From contig JAFAFU010000049.1 of the NCBI GenBank assembly GCA_023423335.1, positions 42,716 to 106,715 on the forward strand: a DNA stretch of 64,000 nucleotides, written 5' to 3'. The first letter of the stretch is position 1; each line of letters begins with the position of its first letter. The notes beneath the pieces are model-generated. The model was not told the DNA's origin and ran no database searches. It saw only the letters and a list, made by a program, of their open reading frames with translations. This document shows positions 7,070-16,138 of this stretch, one piece after another. Both the position numbers and the translations under genes were made by a program. Origin of the DNA: Bacillota bacterium. Its GTDB lineage: Bacteria > Bacillota > Clostridia > Lachnospirales > Lachnospiraceae.

Positions 7070-8589
7070 GCCTTGTGCCCTCCGATCTGCCTGTTCCGGT
7101 CTACTGTGGTAGCGCCTTCCTCCAGATTCATCCCCTTTAGTATGGCGTTCTTGCCATGTTTCTTTTTTATCTCCAGAATCGCTTGCTGCATCTTTTTTTC
7201 TCGTGCAAGCTCGGCTTCTTCATCCTCTTTTTTCGCCTGTACAGCCGCGTAATCCGTAAAGAGATCAAGCTGTTCAAAGTTGTCCGTCTTTTGAACAGTT
7301 GCCTCATCAACAACATGATTCGCTGTGATGTTGACTCTCCTGATTAAGAGATTTTTGTCAACAATGCACTCAAACAGCTCTGTAACGGCATCCAGAATCA
7401 GCTTTGTAGAGGAAGTCTGTCTGGTAAGATTTACTGAACCATGTGCGGATTTCGGAACGGCACGTCCGTAGCGGTCAGTGGTGATTTCCCCGTGATATAA
7501 TTTCTTTATCTCCGGATTTGTTAGATTATCGATATCATATCCGACCGCCAAAACAAACTGGTCGCTCACAAGCCTTTTATCCACCAGATCAAGCACCAGC
7601 AGATCAGTCATTTCCCTCACGATCAGCTTCGCTTTGTCAAAAGTATAGGCACTTTGCAGCACCTGCCCCGATCCAATACTGTTTGTGCTTGGCTTATACG
7701 TTTTAATATCGGCAATTGTACATGGCTCCCACCCCCAAGCATGGTCGATCAGCAGCTCAGCGTTGATGCCAAACAGCTTGTACAGTAAATCCTCATTGTA
7801 ATAATCGGTAGGTTTACCGAGGGAGCATCTTGCAATATCTCCCATTGTAAAGAGACCTTGTTCTTCCAGCTTCTTGGCATATCCATGGCCAATGCGCCAA
7901 AAATCTGTGAGAGGCCGATGCGACCACAGAAAGCGACGGTAGCTCATTTCGTCCAGCTCGGCGATCCGCATACCGTTATTGTCAGCCGGTATGTGCTTTG
8001 CCTGAATATCCATAGCGATCTTGCTAAGGTACAGGTTTGTGCCAATTCCCGCCGTTGCTGTAATGCCGGTTGTTTTGAGTACATCCAGAATTATTTTTGT
8101 GGCAAGCTCACGGACGGAAGGATTGGAGGGGTTCAGATAATCGGTGGCGTCAAGGAATACCTCATCAATGGAGTAGACATGAATATCCTCGGGCGCGATA
8201 TACTTCAAATAGATATTGTAAATCCGCGTGCTGTACTCTATATAATACGCCATCCTCGGTAGGGCAACAATGTAGTCCAACTTAAGACCCGGTGAGGATT
8301 TCAGTTCAGTATCGTTGCAGGAAACGCCGGAAAAGGCCCGTCCTGGTGCTTTGTTCAGCCGTGCCGCATTGGCTTCCCTAACCTTCTGCACGACCTCAAA
8401 CAACCTGGCCCTGCCGGAAATACCATATGCTTTGAGGGAGGGAGAGACAGCGAGACAGATGGTTTTTTCGGTACGGCTTGCGTCAGCGACAACAAGGTTA
8501 GTAGTCAGCGGATCAAGTTCTCGTTCAATACACTCGACCGAAGCGTAGAAGGATTTCAAGTCGATTGAGATATAGGTTCTGTTCTTCAT
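7066..8589 (-). CDS. Y-family DNA polymerase, UvrX/UmuC type
   Basis: This 507-residue translesion polymerase is longer than DinB (about 350-410). It has the palm motifs of the family: the metal-binding Asp in SIDLKSFYASVEC near residue 9 and the catalytic VYSIDEVFLDATDYL near residues 138-152. A thumb with helix-hairpin-helix and a little-finger domain follow, then a long charged tail (KKEDEEAELAREKKMQQ). In Firmicutes these polymerases are often borne on plasmids, phages or integrative elements and are SOS-linked. I saw no clear LexA box upstream. The start is preceded by GGAGG and GGAG sites. It is coupled to the yolD-like gene. Confidence 0.93.
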   Translation of the reverse strand: MKNRTYISIDLKSFYASVECIERELDPLTTNLVVADASRTEKTICLAVSPSLKAYGISGRARLFEVVQKVREANAARLNKAPGRAFSGVSCNDTELKSSPGLKLDYIVALPRMAYYIEYSTRIYNIYLKYIAPEDIHVYSIDEVFLDATDYLNPSNPSVRELATKIILDVLKTTGITATAGIGTNLYLSKIAMDIQAKHIPADNNGMRIAELDEMSYRRFLWSHRPLTDFWRIGHGYAKKLEEQGLFTMGDIARCSLGKPTDYYNEDLLYKLFGINAELLIDHAWGWEPCTIADIKTYKPSTNSIGSGQVLQSAYTFDKAKLIVREMTDLLVLDLVDKRLVSDQFVLAVGYDIDNLTNPEIKKLYHGEITTDRYGRAVPKSAHGSVNLTRQTSSTKLILDAVTELFECIVDKNLLIRRVNITANHVVDEATVQKTDNFEQLDLFTDYAAVQAKKEDEEAELAREKKMQQAILEIKKKHGKNAILKGMNLEEGATTVDRNRQIGGHKA

Positions 8590-8662
8590 GTCTATTCTCC
8601 GGTCACCTCCTTCAAAAATTATCTGCTCAACAAATTCCTGTTTATCTGATACATATTATTAT

Positions 8663-11248
8663 TTATTTTTTTTTATTTAAATTCTTGCTCAGAATATCTA
8701 ATACATTATCTAAACACATCGCTGCTTCACGGATTTTAGTGGCAATCTTCGTACGTTTTTCTTTATCCTGAATGGTTTCCGGTGTTACATTAAACCCACC
8801 GCCAAGGTCTTCGAGTGCTTTCCATAATCCACCTTCGCCATTACCCGTGTTGGTATATTGTTCTGCTATTTTATTTATAATATCCGTATATTGGGGATAC
8901 GATATCTTGACTTGATCTAAAAAAGCGGACGCACCACCGGAATTTGTTGCCATGTTGCATATATAAACACTGTAATTACTCCATAAATCGGTTTCGCTTT
9001 CATAACGTCCGTTTTCTATGTCGTCTGCCCACGCACGATATGCCTTCGCACCGAAAAACATACCGTTTTTCTCAGGCAATGTCAACCAATGCGGCATTTT
9101 AATAACCGCATTACGAACAACATCATCAAAGGAAATATCACATTTCTTTTCACCGACAAAAATCCAATCCTGATTAATAGTGCCCGTTGTATCGTATTTG
9201 CAAAGCGTAGCTTTGTCCTCCCATAAAAATAATAATGTTTTTCCGTAATCTTCATATCCGACAAACAAAAAATGGGTTAAAACATCGGTTCTTATGCCTG
9301 GAGTATCTGTCCGGGTTGTCTTTACTATAACAGGGACACCCCTGTCGATATATGCCATCAATGTTTGCAGATACATTGTCTTATTCGCGTTGATTTGTTC
9401 CGCAGTTACATAGGTATGTTCGTATCCAATGGCATCAAATACATAGCTTATATATTCCGGCCCTGAAAGATATCCCGAAACGCAGTATTCACAAAATGTT
9501 GATTTATTTTTGTTATACACCATTGTGAAACCGTCACCGGTAATCCCTGTGAAAGTCCAATAGTTGATTTTTGGGGGTTCCTCCAGCCGTTCCACAAGGA
9601 ATGCCATGCAGTCATTGAGTGCATAATTTTTCCCTTCCATCCCGTTGATAATACCTCTGATATCCGGAAGGGCATTATTGCTCTGCTTTGTGATCATTGA
9701 AATTTCTCCTTTTTTCAAATTTATTTTTGGAGTTGCCTTTAACTGTGAAATCATAATTTTACGAAAGTAAACCTTATTCAAGCCTCGTGAAGCCACAATA
9801 ATCTCGTGCGGCGCCTGCAGCGCTAAGTCCATTTTCATATATGGAAAATGAATACCGCAATAACGTACTTCGTTGTTTATGATAACGGCAAAATGTTTTT
9901 CTCCGACAATCCATGTTAAATAATTGTCTTCAGGAATTTTTATTCTGCCGAGTTTAGGATAACTGTAATAATCTCCTATTATCGGCTGGTGAAATGCAAT
10001 AGCTTCACTGGATGAACCATAATCAGCGCCATTCCCCATATTAATGCCGTATATTTCATTGCCGTATTCAAAACGCACACTTGAAATTCCTCGTTCAGCA
10101 CCCGAATAAAATGGTATTTTTTCTTTATCAATGCGGAAATTAATATCCACTCTGAACGGATATTTAACATGAATATCGGTTGCGATTTTTAGGGAAGTCC
10201 AAAGCAAATATTCCCTTTCCCCATCAATCGGAAATTCTTCTGACCATAAAATAGGATTGGCGCTTTCAATTTCTTCCAATGTAATATCATATATCTGCTC
10301 ATTGGGGTTGTAGAGTGAACTGTCCGGCATACGCTTTTTAACAGGCAGAAAAACCTCAACTTTTTCACGCTGATCATCTGGTGAAAACACAGATTCAACC
10401 AGCGTTTCATGCCGTAGCCGACCGTCATAAAGATAATCTACTTTATAATATTTATTTTCATCGAAACTTTTTAACATCGCACGATGAAATGCACCTATAT
10501 CCTCATCTATAAATCCACTGCCAACGGCAAATAATCCGCCGTCAAAATGAATATCAGCATAAGGACTGTTATTTTTAAATTCTTCCTCTACTTTCTGAAG
10601 GATAATAGTGTCATTTCTACTGTCTTGATATTCGAATAATTCATGACGCCCTGGTATACCTCTAGGGATATCATGCAGCATCAGCCAATCAGTGAAACCG
10701 TCCGGATCAGATGTATTTCCATTTTTATGCTTGGAAGATAACATTCTCATCGACGGTAGATCTATAATGGATAAATTAATTTCAGCTTGCAATTTATCGG
10801 ATACGGCTGATAGCTTCTCATAAGTGCCTGGCTTATGTTCTTCAATACTTTCAAGCTGCTTGTTCATTTCATCATAAAGCAATGGTAAGGCCGATATTTT
10901 ATTGATACCGTTCTTTATCATAGTCTGTAAAAACTCATTAACAATACATTTCAGCTCAAATAAGGTATTAACTTCCTCGTCGATGGCGTCGATGCGGTTG
11001 ACAAAGGCCTCTACTACAACGCTCATATCCTGACTTTGATAAATGCGGATTATATCCTTGATCGGGATTTGCATTTTACGCAATACCATGATTTGTTTAA
11101 GCAGCTCTATATTTTCGGCATCATAATAGCGGTATTTTTCAAAGTCCGGACGGACACTTTGTATCAGTCCCATCTGCTCATAATAACGTAAACTACGGGA
11201 AGATATTCCTAAATGGTTTGTTAAATCCGTTATTTTAATTAAATTCAT
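8663..11248 (-). CDS. Giant MerR-type regulator fused to GyrI-like, beta-sandwich and BtrH/C39-like domains
   Basis: At 861 residues this is several times the length of a normal MerR protein. Residues 1-75 are the MerR winged helix (ISSRSLRYYEQMGLIQSV), then a helical dimerisation segment to about 140. About 150-320 is a GyrI-like effector domain ending VEVFLPVKKR. About 350-500 is a beta-rich domain that also occurs in the protein at 26956-27702 (FAVIINNEVRYCG, compare MAVKVNGEIRYTT). From 518 to the end lies a BtrH/C39-like papain-fold domain (CMAFLVERL, FTGITGDGFTMVY, later LTHFLFVGYE). A strong internal GGAG site precedes Met518, so the last domain may also be made alone. The start at 11248 has GGGTGA upstream. 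Probably a cytoplasmic ligand-responsive regulator. Confidence 0.85.
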   Translation of the reverse strand: MNLIKITDLTNHLGISSRSLRYYEQMGLIQSVRPDFEKYRYYDAENIELLKQIMVLRKMQIPIKDIIRIYQSQDMSVVVEAFVNRIDAIDEEVNTLFELKCIVNEFLQTMIKNGINKISALPLLYDEMNKQLESIEEHKPGTYEKLSAVSDKLQAEINLSIIDLPSMRMLSSKHKNGNTSDPDGFTDWLMLHDIPRGIPGRHELFEYQDSRNDTIILQKVEEEFKNNSPYADIHFDGGLFAVGSGFIDEDIGAFHRAMLKSFDENKYYKVDYLYDGRLRHETLVESVFSPDDQREKVEVFLPVKKRMPDSSLYNPNEQIYDITLEEIESANPILWSEEFPIDGEREYLLWTSLKIATDIHVKYPFRVDINFRIDKEKIPFYSGAERGISSVRFEYGNEIYGINMGNGADYGSSSEAIAFHQPIIGDYYSYPKLGRIKIPEDNYLTWIVGEKHFAVIINNEVRYCGIHFPYMKMDLALQAPHEIIVASRGLNKVYFRKIMISQLKATPKINLKKGEISMITKQSNNALPDIRGIINGMEGKNYALNDCMAFLVERLEEPPKINYWTFTGITGDGFTMVYNKNKSTFCEYCVSGYLSGPEYISYVFDAIGYEHTYVTAEQINANKTMYLQTLMAYIDRGVPVIVKTTRTDTPGIRTDVLTHFLFVGYEDYGKTLLFLWEDKATLCKYDTTGTINQDWIFVGEKKCDISFDDVVRNAVIKMPHWLTLPEKNGMFFGAKAYRAWADDIENGRYESETDLWSNYSVYICNMATNSGGASAFLDQVKISYPQYTDIINKIAEQYTNTGNGEGGLWKALEDLGGGFNVTPETIQDKEKRTKIATKIREAAMCLDNVLDILSKNLNKKK

Positions 11249-11341
11249 AAAAATCACCCGTACCTAGATTCGATATTTTTATCATATCACTTGACCGTGG
11301 GGCAATGTCAACAAGTACTTTTTCGTTTTTATGTTTGTATA

Positions 11342-11384
11342 ACAAAAAGAAGCCCATCACTTTGCAGTAATCGGCTTCTTTCAA
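11342..11384 (-). terminator. Terminator of the DinB-fold gene
   Basis: Arms GAAGCC and GGCTTC with T-rich continuation (TTTTTGTT) on the minus strand, placed just after the stop of 11395-11904. The arms and spacing resemble the hairpins at 2014-2071 and 25316-25374. Confidence 0.75.
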
Positions 11385-11394
11385 TATATGAAAA

Positions 11395-11904
11395 CTATTT
11401 TGCACAGGTTTTATATAAGAAACGTCCATAGCCTATTTCTGCTGCATTTTTCATTAATTCCCCGTTCAGCCATAATGCGGTATCTGAAAAACTCCTATTG
11501 GATAATGGCCATTTGGCATATTGCTTTGACAGATAAACTGCGTCCGACAAATCGTTTAATTTTGAAACCCATTTATCATGTAGTGAGTTTATTATTACTT
11601 TGGCTTTTTCAACACTTCCCGGCCAAGGAATATCTTCTTTTTTTAAGGTGGTATTTCCAAAATTGTAATCCAATGCGGTGCTCCACCAATATATAATATG
11701 CCACAAAGTCCATGCAATGCTGGGCGGTCCAATCTCGTAGTTTTCGGTTTCAGGCCAATCTGCACGCCAGCCATCTTCCTGCTTGTGCACCTGCAGTCCC
11801 GCAGAATTGAACGCCCATAGCGCCTCTGCCTCCTCAAGATTGTCCATATGGTATAGATAAAGCTGCCAGCACATATCTAGCTGAAATAATATACTCTCTT
11901 TCAT
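11395..11904 (-). CDS. DinB-superfamily protein
   Basis: The 169-residue protein fits the DinB_2 four-helix bundle. Candidate metal-ligand histidines sit in the first helix (LYLYHMDNL), the second (IAWTLWHIIYWWSTAL) and possibly the last helix region. The Trp-rich second helix is typical. Members include thiol-dependent transferases and many uncharacterised stress proteins; it is unrelated to DNA polymerase IV despite the name. The start at 11904 is preceded by GAGAGG. It forms a single-gene unit ending at the hairpin 11342-11384. Confidence 0.75.
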   Translation of the reverse strand: MKESILFQLDMCWQLYLYHMDNLEEAEALWAFNSAGLQVHKQEDGWRADWPETENYEIGPPSIAWTLWHIIYWWSTALDYNFGNTTLKKEDIPWPGSVEKAKVIINSLHDKWVSKLNDLSDAVYLSKQYAKWPLSNRSFSDTALWLNGELMKNAAEIGYGRFLYKTCAK

Positions 11905-12256
11905 GATCGTACCTCTCTGCTTACATTCACAGTTGTGTTAGGCTAACATAATAATCTGAATTTAGTATATCAGAAACGTTACATAAACAAAAGACCCTAA
12001 CTCACGAGAGTTTATGTACTTTTGCTTCATTATCTAGTGTGCGTCCACAGATTGGATAATCAGCGATAGCAATATACTTTTTTTTATGAATCCCTCTCTT
12101 CAATGGCTATAAAATGCCTGTCTATGGCGTCACAGAGGAAAGCCAAAGACAGGCTGTTTTACTCATTTAACGCTAAAAGTCACCTCTACGCTGCCGCTGC
12201 CAAGAGTATTTTCCGGTTGGCCCTTACAAGGGGGCTTTGTTTTCTTTACATTTTTC
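11905..12256. other. Intergenic stretch with hairpin and possible gene tail
   Basis: No complete gene is visible. A strong hairpin (arms GCCTGTCT and AGACAGGC, then TGTTTT on the plus strand) spans 12111-12160. On the minus strand just before it, an open frame ends in the residues GSGSVEVTFSVK at a stop near 12163. This may be the 3' end of a decayed gene, but I cannot name it. Confidence 0.4.
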
Positions 12257-12370
12257 CTACGGTATTGACAAAGTATCCCCTGCACAAGGATGAGCAGTCA
12301 GCAAAGAGATAAGCTGCTGCCCCACTGTTCCGGTAGCACCCAACACATCCACCTTTATTTTTTCGGACAT
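12257..12370 (-). pseudogene. asd: 5' stump of aspartate-semialdehyde dehydrogenase gene
   Basis: From the ATG at 12368-12370 the frame reads SEKIKVDVLGATGTVGQQL and ISLLTAHP before diverging into a stop after 37 codons. The segment is the NADP-binding start of Asd (GATGxVG motif), whose full length is about 330-360 residues. Everything after the first strand-helix unit is missing. Full Asd makes aspartate semialdehyde for Lys/Thr/Met synthesis; this stump cannot. It sits next to a LysE-type amino-acid exporter with a LysR regulator. Confidence 0.8.
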
Positions 12371-12390
12371 TTTATTTTTATTTCTTTCTT

Positions 12391-12975
12391 TTAAGAAATT
12401 GCCAGTGATACGGCACAATACAACAGAACAGAGGCCATCGCATAATTAAAGGGCCGATAATACCTTGTCAGAAACTTTTGAAGTGCACCGCCGACAGCTG
12501 CCCATGTAATTGTACCGGCTACACCAATCGCCGTCAGGCAGATTGAGTGAATCAGCAGAGAGGGCAGGCTTGTATCATAGGGCAGCACATATCCTGTAAA
12601 AACCGTAATTGCATACAGAATAATTTTTACATTGACGAATTCCAGCCAAAACCCTTTCCAAAATGACATAGACCGACTTTCTCCATCTTCCGGCCGACTG
12701 TGCGCCACATGAATCGCAAGCCAAACAATATAAAGAGCCCCAACATATTTTAAGAAGTCCGCTACGGAAGGAACATACTTTGCCAGTTCATAGCAAAACA
12801 AAGCGCACATTACCATAACGCATAAGAAGCCCGCCGCGATTCCCAGCAGCACATCTTTTCCCTTCCGCCAACCATTTTGACTGACTGCATACAAAGAAAC
12901 GATGTTATTGGGGCCGGGCGTAAACGCCGTGACAAGCGTATAGGGCAAATACGAAACAATCGTTGAGAATAGCAC
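12391..12975 (-). CDS. LysE/RhtB-family amino-acid exporter
   Basis: The 194-residue membrane protein has the LysE family layout, with about five to six hydrophobic helices and the signature FTPGPNNIVSLYAVSQNGWRKG near the start. The family exports amino acids or related small metabolites by proton exchange; the substrate is not evident. I prefer the GTG at 12973-12975 (about 8 bases after AAGGGGG) over a longer upstream reading that starts in AT-rich spacer. It is transcribed away from the LysR gene at 13093-13983, the usual regulator-exporter arrangement. Confidence 0.85.
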   Translation of the reverse strand: MLFSTIVSYLPYTLVTAFTPGPNNIVSLYAVSQNGWRKGKDVLLGIAAGFLCVMVMCALFCYELAKYVPSVADFLKYVGALYIVWLAIHVAHSRPEDGESRSMSFWKGFWLEFVNVKIILYAITVFTGYVLPYDTSLPSLLIHSICLTAIGVAGTITWAAVGGALQKFLTRYYRPFNYAMASVLLYCAVSLAIS

Positions 12976-13092
12976 TTGAAACACCCCCTTTCTATCTGCT
13001 ATAATACACACGAAAATTGATTTTGTAAAATCGAAATATTTTAAGATATTATTCAATACAATTTAAGTATTCGAAAAGGGGTCAGAACACTT

Positions 13093-13983
13093 ATGGAATT
13101 AAAATACTTGAACACATTTCGTATGATTGCGGAAGAAGGGAGTTTCTCAAAAGCTGCGGAAAAGCTGAATTATACACAGTCCACAATTACTTTCCAAATC
13201 GGGCAGTTGGAGGATGAGCTGTCTGCAACGCTTTTTGAAAAGGTTGGCAGAAAGATGGTGTTGACCGAAGCGGGAAAACGCTTGATTCCTTATGTAGACG
13301 AAGTATTCCAGTCCGTTAAGAAGTTGCGCTATTTTGAACGAGATCTGGCGGCTTGTCAAGGAGATTTGCATATTGGTGTGGGAGAAACCTTGCTATGCTA
13401 CCGTCTGCCCGCAATTTTGAAAGAGTTTCATCGGCAGGCGCCAAAGGCCCGATTGTTCCTCCGCTCCATGAATTGCTATGACATTCGGGATGCGCTCTTG
13501 GACGGTTCGTTAGACTTGGGGGTATTCTATGATTACGTTGGAGGCTATAACTCCCATTTAACTGTAATGCAGATGGGATGCTACCCACTAACATTAGTCG
13601 CGTCCCCCGAAACGAAAAAAAAATATACTGATTTTATTACACCGAATCAAAAGATTTCCCTTCCATTCATAATCAATGAACCTACCTGTGTATTCCGACA
13701 AATTTTCGAGCAGTATCTCCGCGAGAGAAAAATAATCCTTGACCATACAATCGAGCTATGGAGTATTCCTACCATCAAAAATCTTGTAAAAAACGATGTG
13801 GGCATCTCATTCCTTCCGGACTTTGCGGTGCAGGAGGAATTAGAGAAAGGCGAGTTAGTCGCAATAGAAACCGAGATTGCAGAGAATAAACTATCAGCTA
13901 TTTGCGGATATCACAAAAATAAATGGATTAGTCCGCTTATGCAGTTGTTCATTGATTTATGCCGGGAAATTGGTGATAAGTAA
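13093..13983 (+). CDS. LysR-family transcriptional regulator
   Basis: The 296-residue protein has an N-terminal winged helix (LNTFRMIAEEGSFSKAAEKLNYTQSTITFQIGQLE) and a periplasmic-binding-protein-like effector domain from about residue 90. Such proteins usually bind as tetramers to the shared intergenic space and respond to a substrate of the divergent gene, here the LysE-type exporter; that control is inferred from the arrangement. The spacer of about 117 bases is AT-rich and would hold both promoters. The start is preceded by AAAGGGG at 10 bases. Confidence 0.9.
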   Translation: MELKYLNTFRMIAEEGSFSKAAEKLNYTQSTITFQIGQLEDELSATLFEKVGRKMVLTEAGKRLIPYVDEVFQSVKKLRYFERDLAACQGDLHIGVGETLLCYRLPAILKEFHRQAPKARLFLRSMNCYDIRDALLDGSLDLGVFYDYVGGYNSHLTVMQMGCYPLTLVASPETKKKYTDFITPNQKISLPFIINEPTCVFRQIFEQYLRERKIILDHTIELWSIPTIKNLVKNDVGISFLPDFAVQEELEKGELVAIETEIAENKLSAICGYHKNKWISPLMQLFIDLCREIGDK

Positions 13984-14095
13984 AAGATAAATGCAAAGAG
14001 GGTGCGCGCTGACAGGAAAGGTCTGAGGGTGCATAAACCGCCGCGCTGAAATAAGGAATATCCTCGAAGAGGCATGTGCCAAATCCCAGCTACAA

Positions 14096-14128
14096 TAAAA
14101 ATCCCTTGAGATCAAGGGATTTTTATTG
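14096..14128. terminator. Bidirectional terminator
   Basis: The near-perfect hairpin AAAAATCCCTTGA / TCAAGGGATTTTT has A-run and T-run on either side, so it can stop transcripts from both directions. It lies between the LysR gene and the VOC gene. Before it, on the plus strand, a short frame (AEIRNILEEACAKSQLQ, stop) may be the end of a lost gene. Confidence 0.75.
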
Positions 14129-14253
14129 TAGCTAAATTTAGCTTGTTTTTATAATAATACTGGAAAAAGATTTTTGGAATCGAAGAATATTGCTGATATC
14201 CTAAACAACAAATTAGCATTCGTTAAGCCTCATATAATGCTTATACTATTCGC

Positions 14254-14679
14254 TTATAACAACGCAAAATGGGCACTCTCGATAATTGATTTCATTTGAC
14301 ATAAGCAAAAAGGGTGTCCGGCGGGATCAAGCATAACTCTCCAATGATCAGAAAATTGCTCATCTGCGATGGCTGCTCCACAATGGATTGCATATTGAAC
14401 CGCTTTTTCTAAATCATTAACGGCGAAGTCTATATGTGCCATTTGCTGTTGAGCTTCAGGTTTTGCCGGCCACACAGGCGGTTTATACCCAGGATTCCGT
14501 TGAAACATTATACCAGGATATGTTCCCTGCTTGGTTCCTGGAGCGTATACACATGCCCAATCTTCATCGATAAACATTATTTCCCACTTGAGCAACGCCG
14601 CATAAAATTTTGCTAATTTATGCGGGTCTTCGCTATCCAACGTAAATGAGTACATTTTGATTTTTAATACATCATCCAT
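14254..14679 (-). CDS. VOC-family protein
   Basis: The 141-residue protein is a two-unit VOC domain: KMYSFTLDSEDPHKLAKFYA at the start, MAHIDFAVNDLEKAV in the middle, and the terminal VMLDPAGHPFCLCQ, which is the DPxGHPFCL ending common in the glyoxalase-like subgroup. The ligand is unknown. The ATG at 14679 has AGGAGGG at 9 bases and is preferred over the longer frame. The upstream region is repeat copy A (14722-14826). Confidence 0.88.
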   Translation of the reverse strand: MDDVLKIKMYSFTLDSEDPHKLAKFYAALLKWEIMFIDEDWACVYAPGTKQGTYPGIMFQRNPGYKPPVWPAKPEAQQQMAHIDFAVNDLEKAVQYAIHCGAAIADEQFSDHWRVMLDPAGHPFCLCQMKSIIESAHFALL

Positions 14680-14721
14680 AACGCTAATCCCTCCTAATAT
14701 AAATAATCTACGCTGCAACCT

Positions 14722-14826
14722 CCTGTTTACCTGCGCGATGCAATACCGTTAATTCCATAATATCACATTTTTAAATAAAAAAAAAGACATACTATCCCCC
14801 TTTAGCGGGAAAGTATGTCTCTTGGA
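14722..14826 (-). repeat. Intergenic terminator-promoter repeat, copy A
   Basis: The block includes a terminator for the MerR gene upstream on the minus strand (arms AGACATACT and AGTATGTCT with a T-run) followed by an AT-rich segment with ATATCACA and a CCTGTTTA element just before the VOC gene's ribosome binding site. The same order and similar words occur at 18772-18882, 21594-21672 and 22569-22672. Confidence 0.65.
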
Positions 14827-14872
14827 AAGTTAGATCAAAAAAGATGCAGGCCTCAGCTTCGTATAATGCCTA

Positions 14873-15985
14873 TTAAGCGCGAGGAAATCCAAAATATTCC
14901 GCAATTATATCCGCTGTTTGTTCCACTGTCGAATTATCATCCAAGAAAATTTGTTTTACTCCATACGGGTTAGTTCCACGGGGACTTTCGGGTTTGCCCT
15001 TTCCCCATACTGCATTTAACTTGCGGATAAGCCTTTCCTTTTCATCTTCGGAAATATCACGGCGGCGAATTTCATTTTTATACCGATCGATAAAATCATC
15101 CAAAGGTCTATTGTTGGAAATCACAACTGCATAAGTTACAATTTGGATTATACTGTCAATGTCAATATCGTTTTCACAGATTATTTTTTCATGTTTTGCA
15201 GAAAGCTGAATCAAATCCATTATAACCATCGGCGTAAAATCATGTACGATTCCACGTTCCCTCTGCATAGCGTCTTCAGGATCTTGCGCAAAAAAATCCG
15301 GTATATTTTCTGATAATCCCGGTTGAAACTGAGGGTCGGCGTTTTGGTGATGTATATGCCTATACTCGCAGGTGTGATATACGAAAATACCGTATCTGCG
15401 GCCAAGCTCATCCGCCACGGCCGCTCCGTCCCCCAAGATAAAATAAACATTCTGCAACAATCGCTTCAAGACATTATCGGGTATTTGCAATCTTGATACG
15501 GCTTTTTCCTTCAATTTTTCCGCTACTTCAAACAACCGATGCACAGGAGAGGGGTTGCCGGTATACTCCACATTGATGATCTGTGTTTCGATTTCCTTTG
15601 CCTTATCATACAGCAATTTTACATCGGAGTCCTTACTAAAATCGGCCTGTTCAATCTGGCGGATAAATGCTATTACGATCTCCTTTAACTCATGCAAAAG
15701 CGCGACTTCTTCGTCAATGTCGATCACCTTTTTGCCCAGCACTTCCAACACCACCTCCGAACCGGACGTGTTAAAAATACGCTGGATGTCTTTGATGCTG
15801 ATATTAAGCTTACGCAAGATCAAAATCTGCTCAAGTCTTTTTATATTGGCTTCGTCATACATTCGGTACGCATAATCATTGCTTTTTACACTTTGGATAA
15901 GCCCCATGTCTTCATAGTATTTCAAAGCCCTCGCGGAAATATCATACTTTATTGATACCTCGCGAATTTTGATAAGCTCGCTCAT
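14873..15985 (-). CDS. MerR-family regulator with long C-terminal ligand domain
   Basis: The 370-residue protein starts with a MerR winged helix (ISARALKYYEDMGLIQSV) and a helical linker closely related to that of the giant MerR at 8663-11248 (DIDEEVALLHELKEIV, compare AIDEEVNTLFELKCIV). Residues from about 170 on are not GyrI-like. They look like an alpha/beta domain with many acidic and charged residues (HHQNADPQFQ, IDRYKNEIRRRD) and end YFGFPRA, somewhat like the C-terminal part of small-molecule kinases, but I see no P-loop. The ligand is unknown. It is single-gene, with a terminator in repeat copy A. Confidence 0.75.
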   Translation of the reverse strand: MSELIKIREVSIKYDISARALKYYEDMGLIQSVKSNDYAYRMYDEANIKRLEQILILRKLNISIKDIQRIFNTSGSEVVLEVLGKKVIDIDEEVALLHELKEIVIAFIRQIEQADFSKDSDVKLLYDKAKEIETQIINVEYTGNPSPVHRLFEVAEKLKEKAVSRLQIPDNVLKRLLQNVYFILGDGAAVADELGRRYGIFVYHTCEYRHIHHQNADPQFQPGLSENIPDFFAQDPEDAMQRERGIVHDFTPMVIMDLIQLSAKHEKIICENDIDIDSIIQIVTYAVVISNNRPLDDFIDRYKNEIRRRDISEDEKERLIRKLNAVWGKGKPESPRGTNPYGVKQIFLDDNSTVEQTADIIAEYFGFPRA

Positions 15986-16094
15986 TTTTCAACTCCCATC
16001 ATGATTATTACAATCATGATACCGTACGACGCAACGTCGTAGTCAATAGCTTTTTCGCATAAAATATAAATTTTCTGCGCAATCTCATTATAAC

Positions 16095-16138
16095 AAAAAC
16101 CTGCCGACAAAGCAATTTCAGCCTTTTCGGCAGGTTTC
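16095..16138 (-). terminator. Terminator after the KKPNQ stump
   Basis: Arms AACCTGCCGA and TCGGCAGGTT are followed on the minus strand by TTTTTGTT. It closes the transcript of 17129-18403, 16423-17067 and the stump 16137-16420. Confidence 0.85.

Noticed and set aside
13999..14075. Group II intron 5' end (GTGCGC)
   Set aside because: Only the first bases resemble an intron; no domain V hairpin or reverse transcriptase is present.
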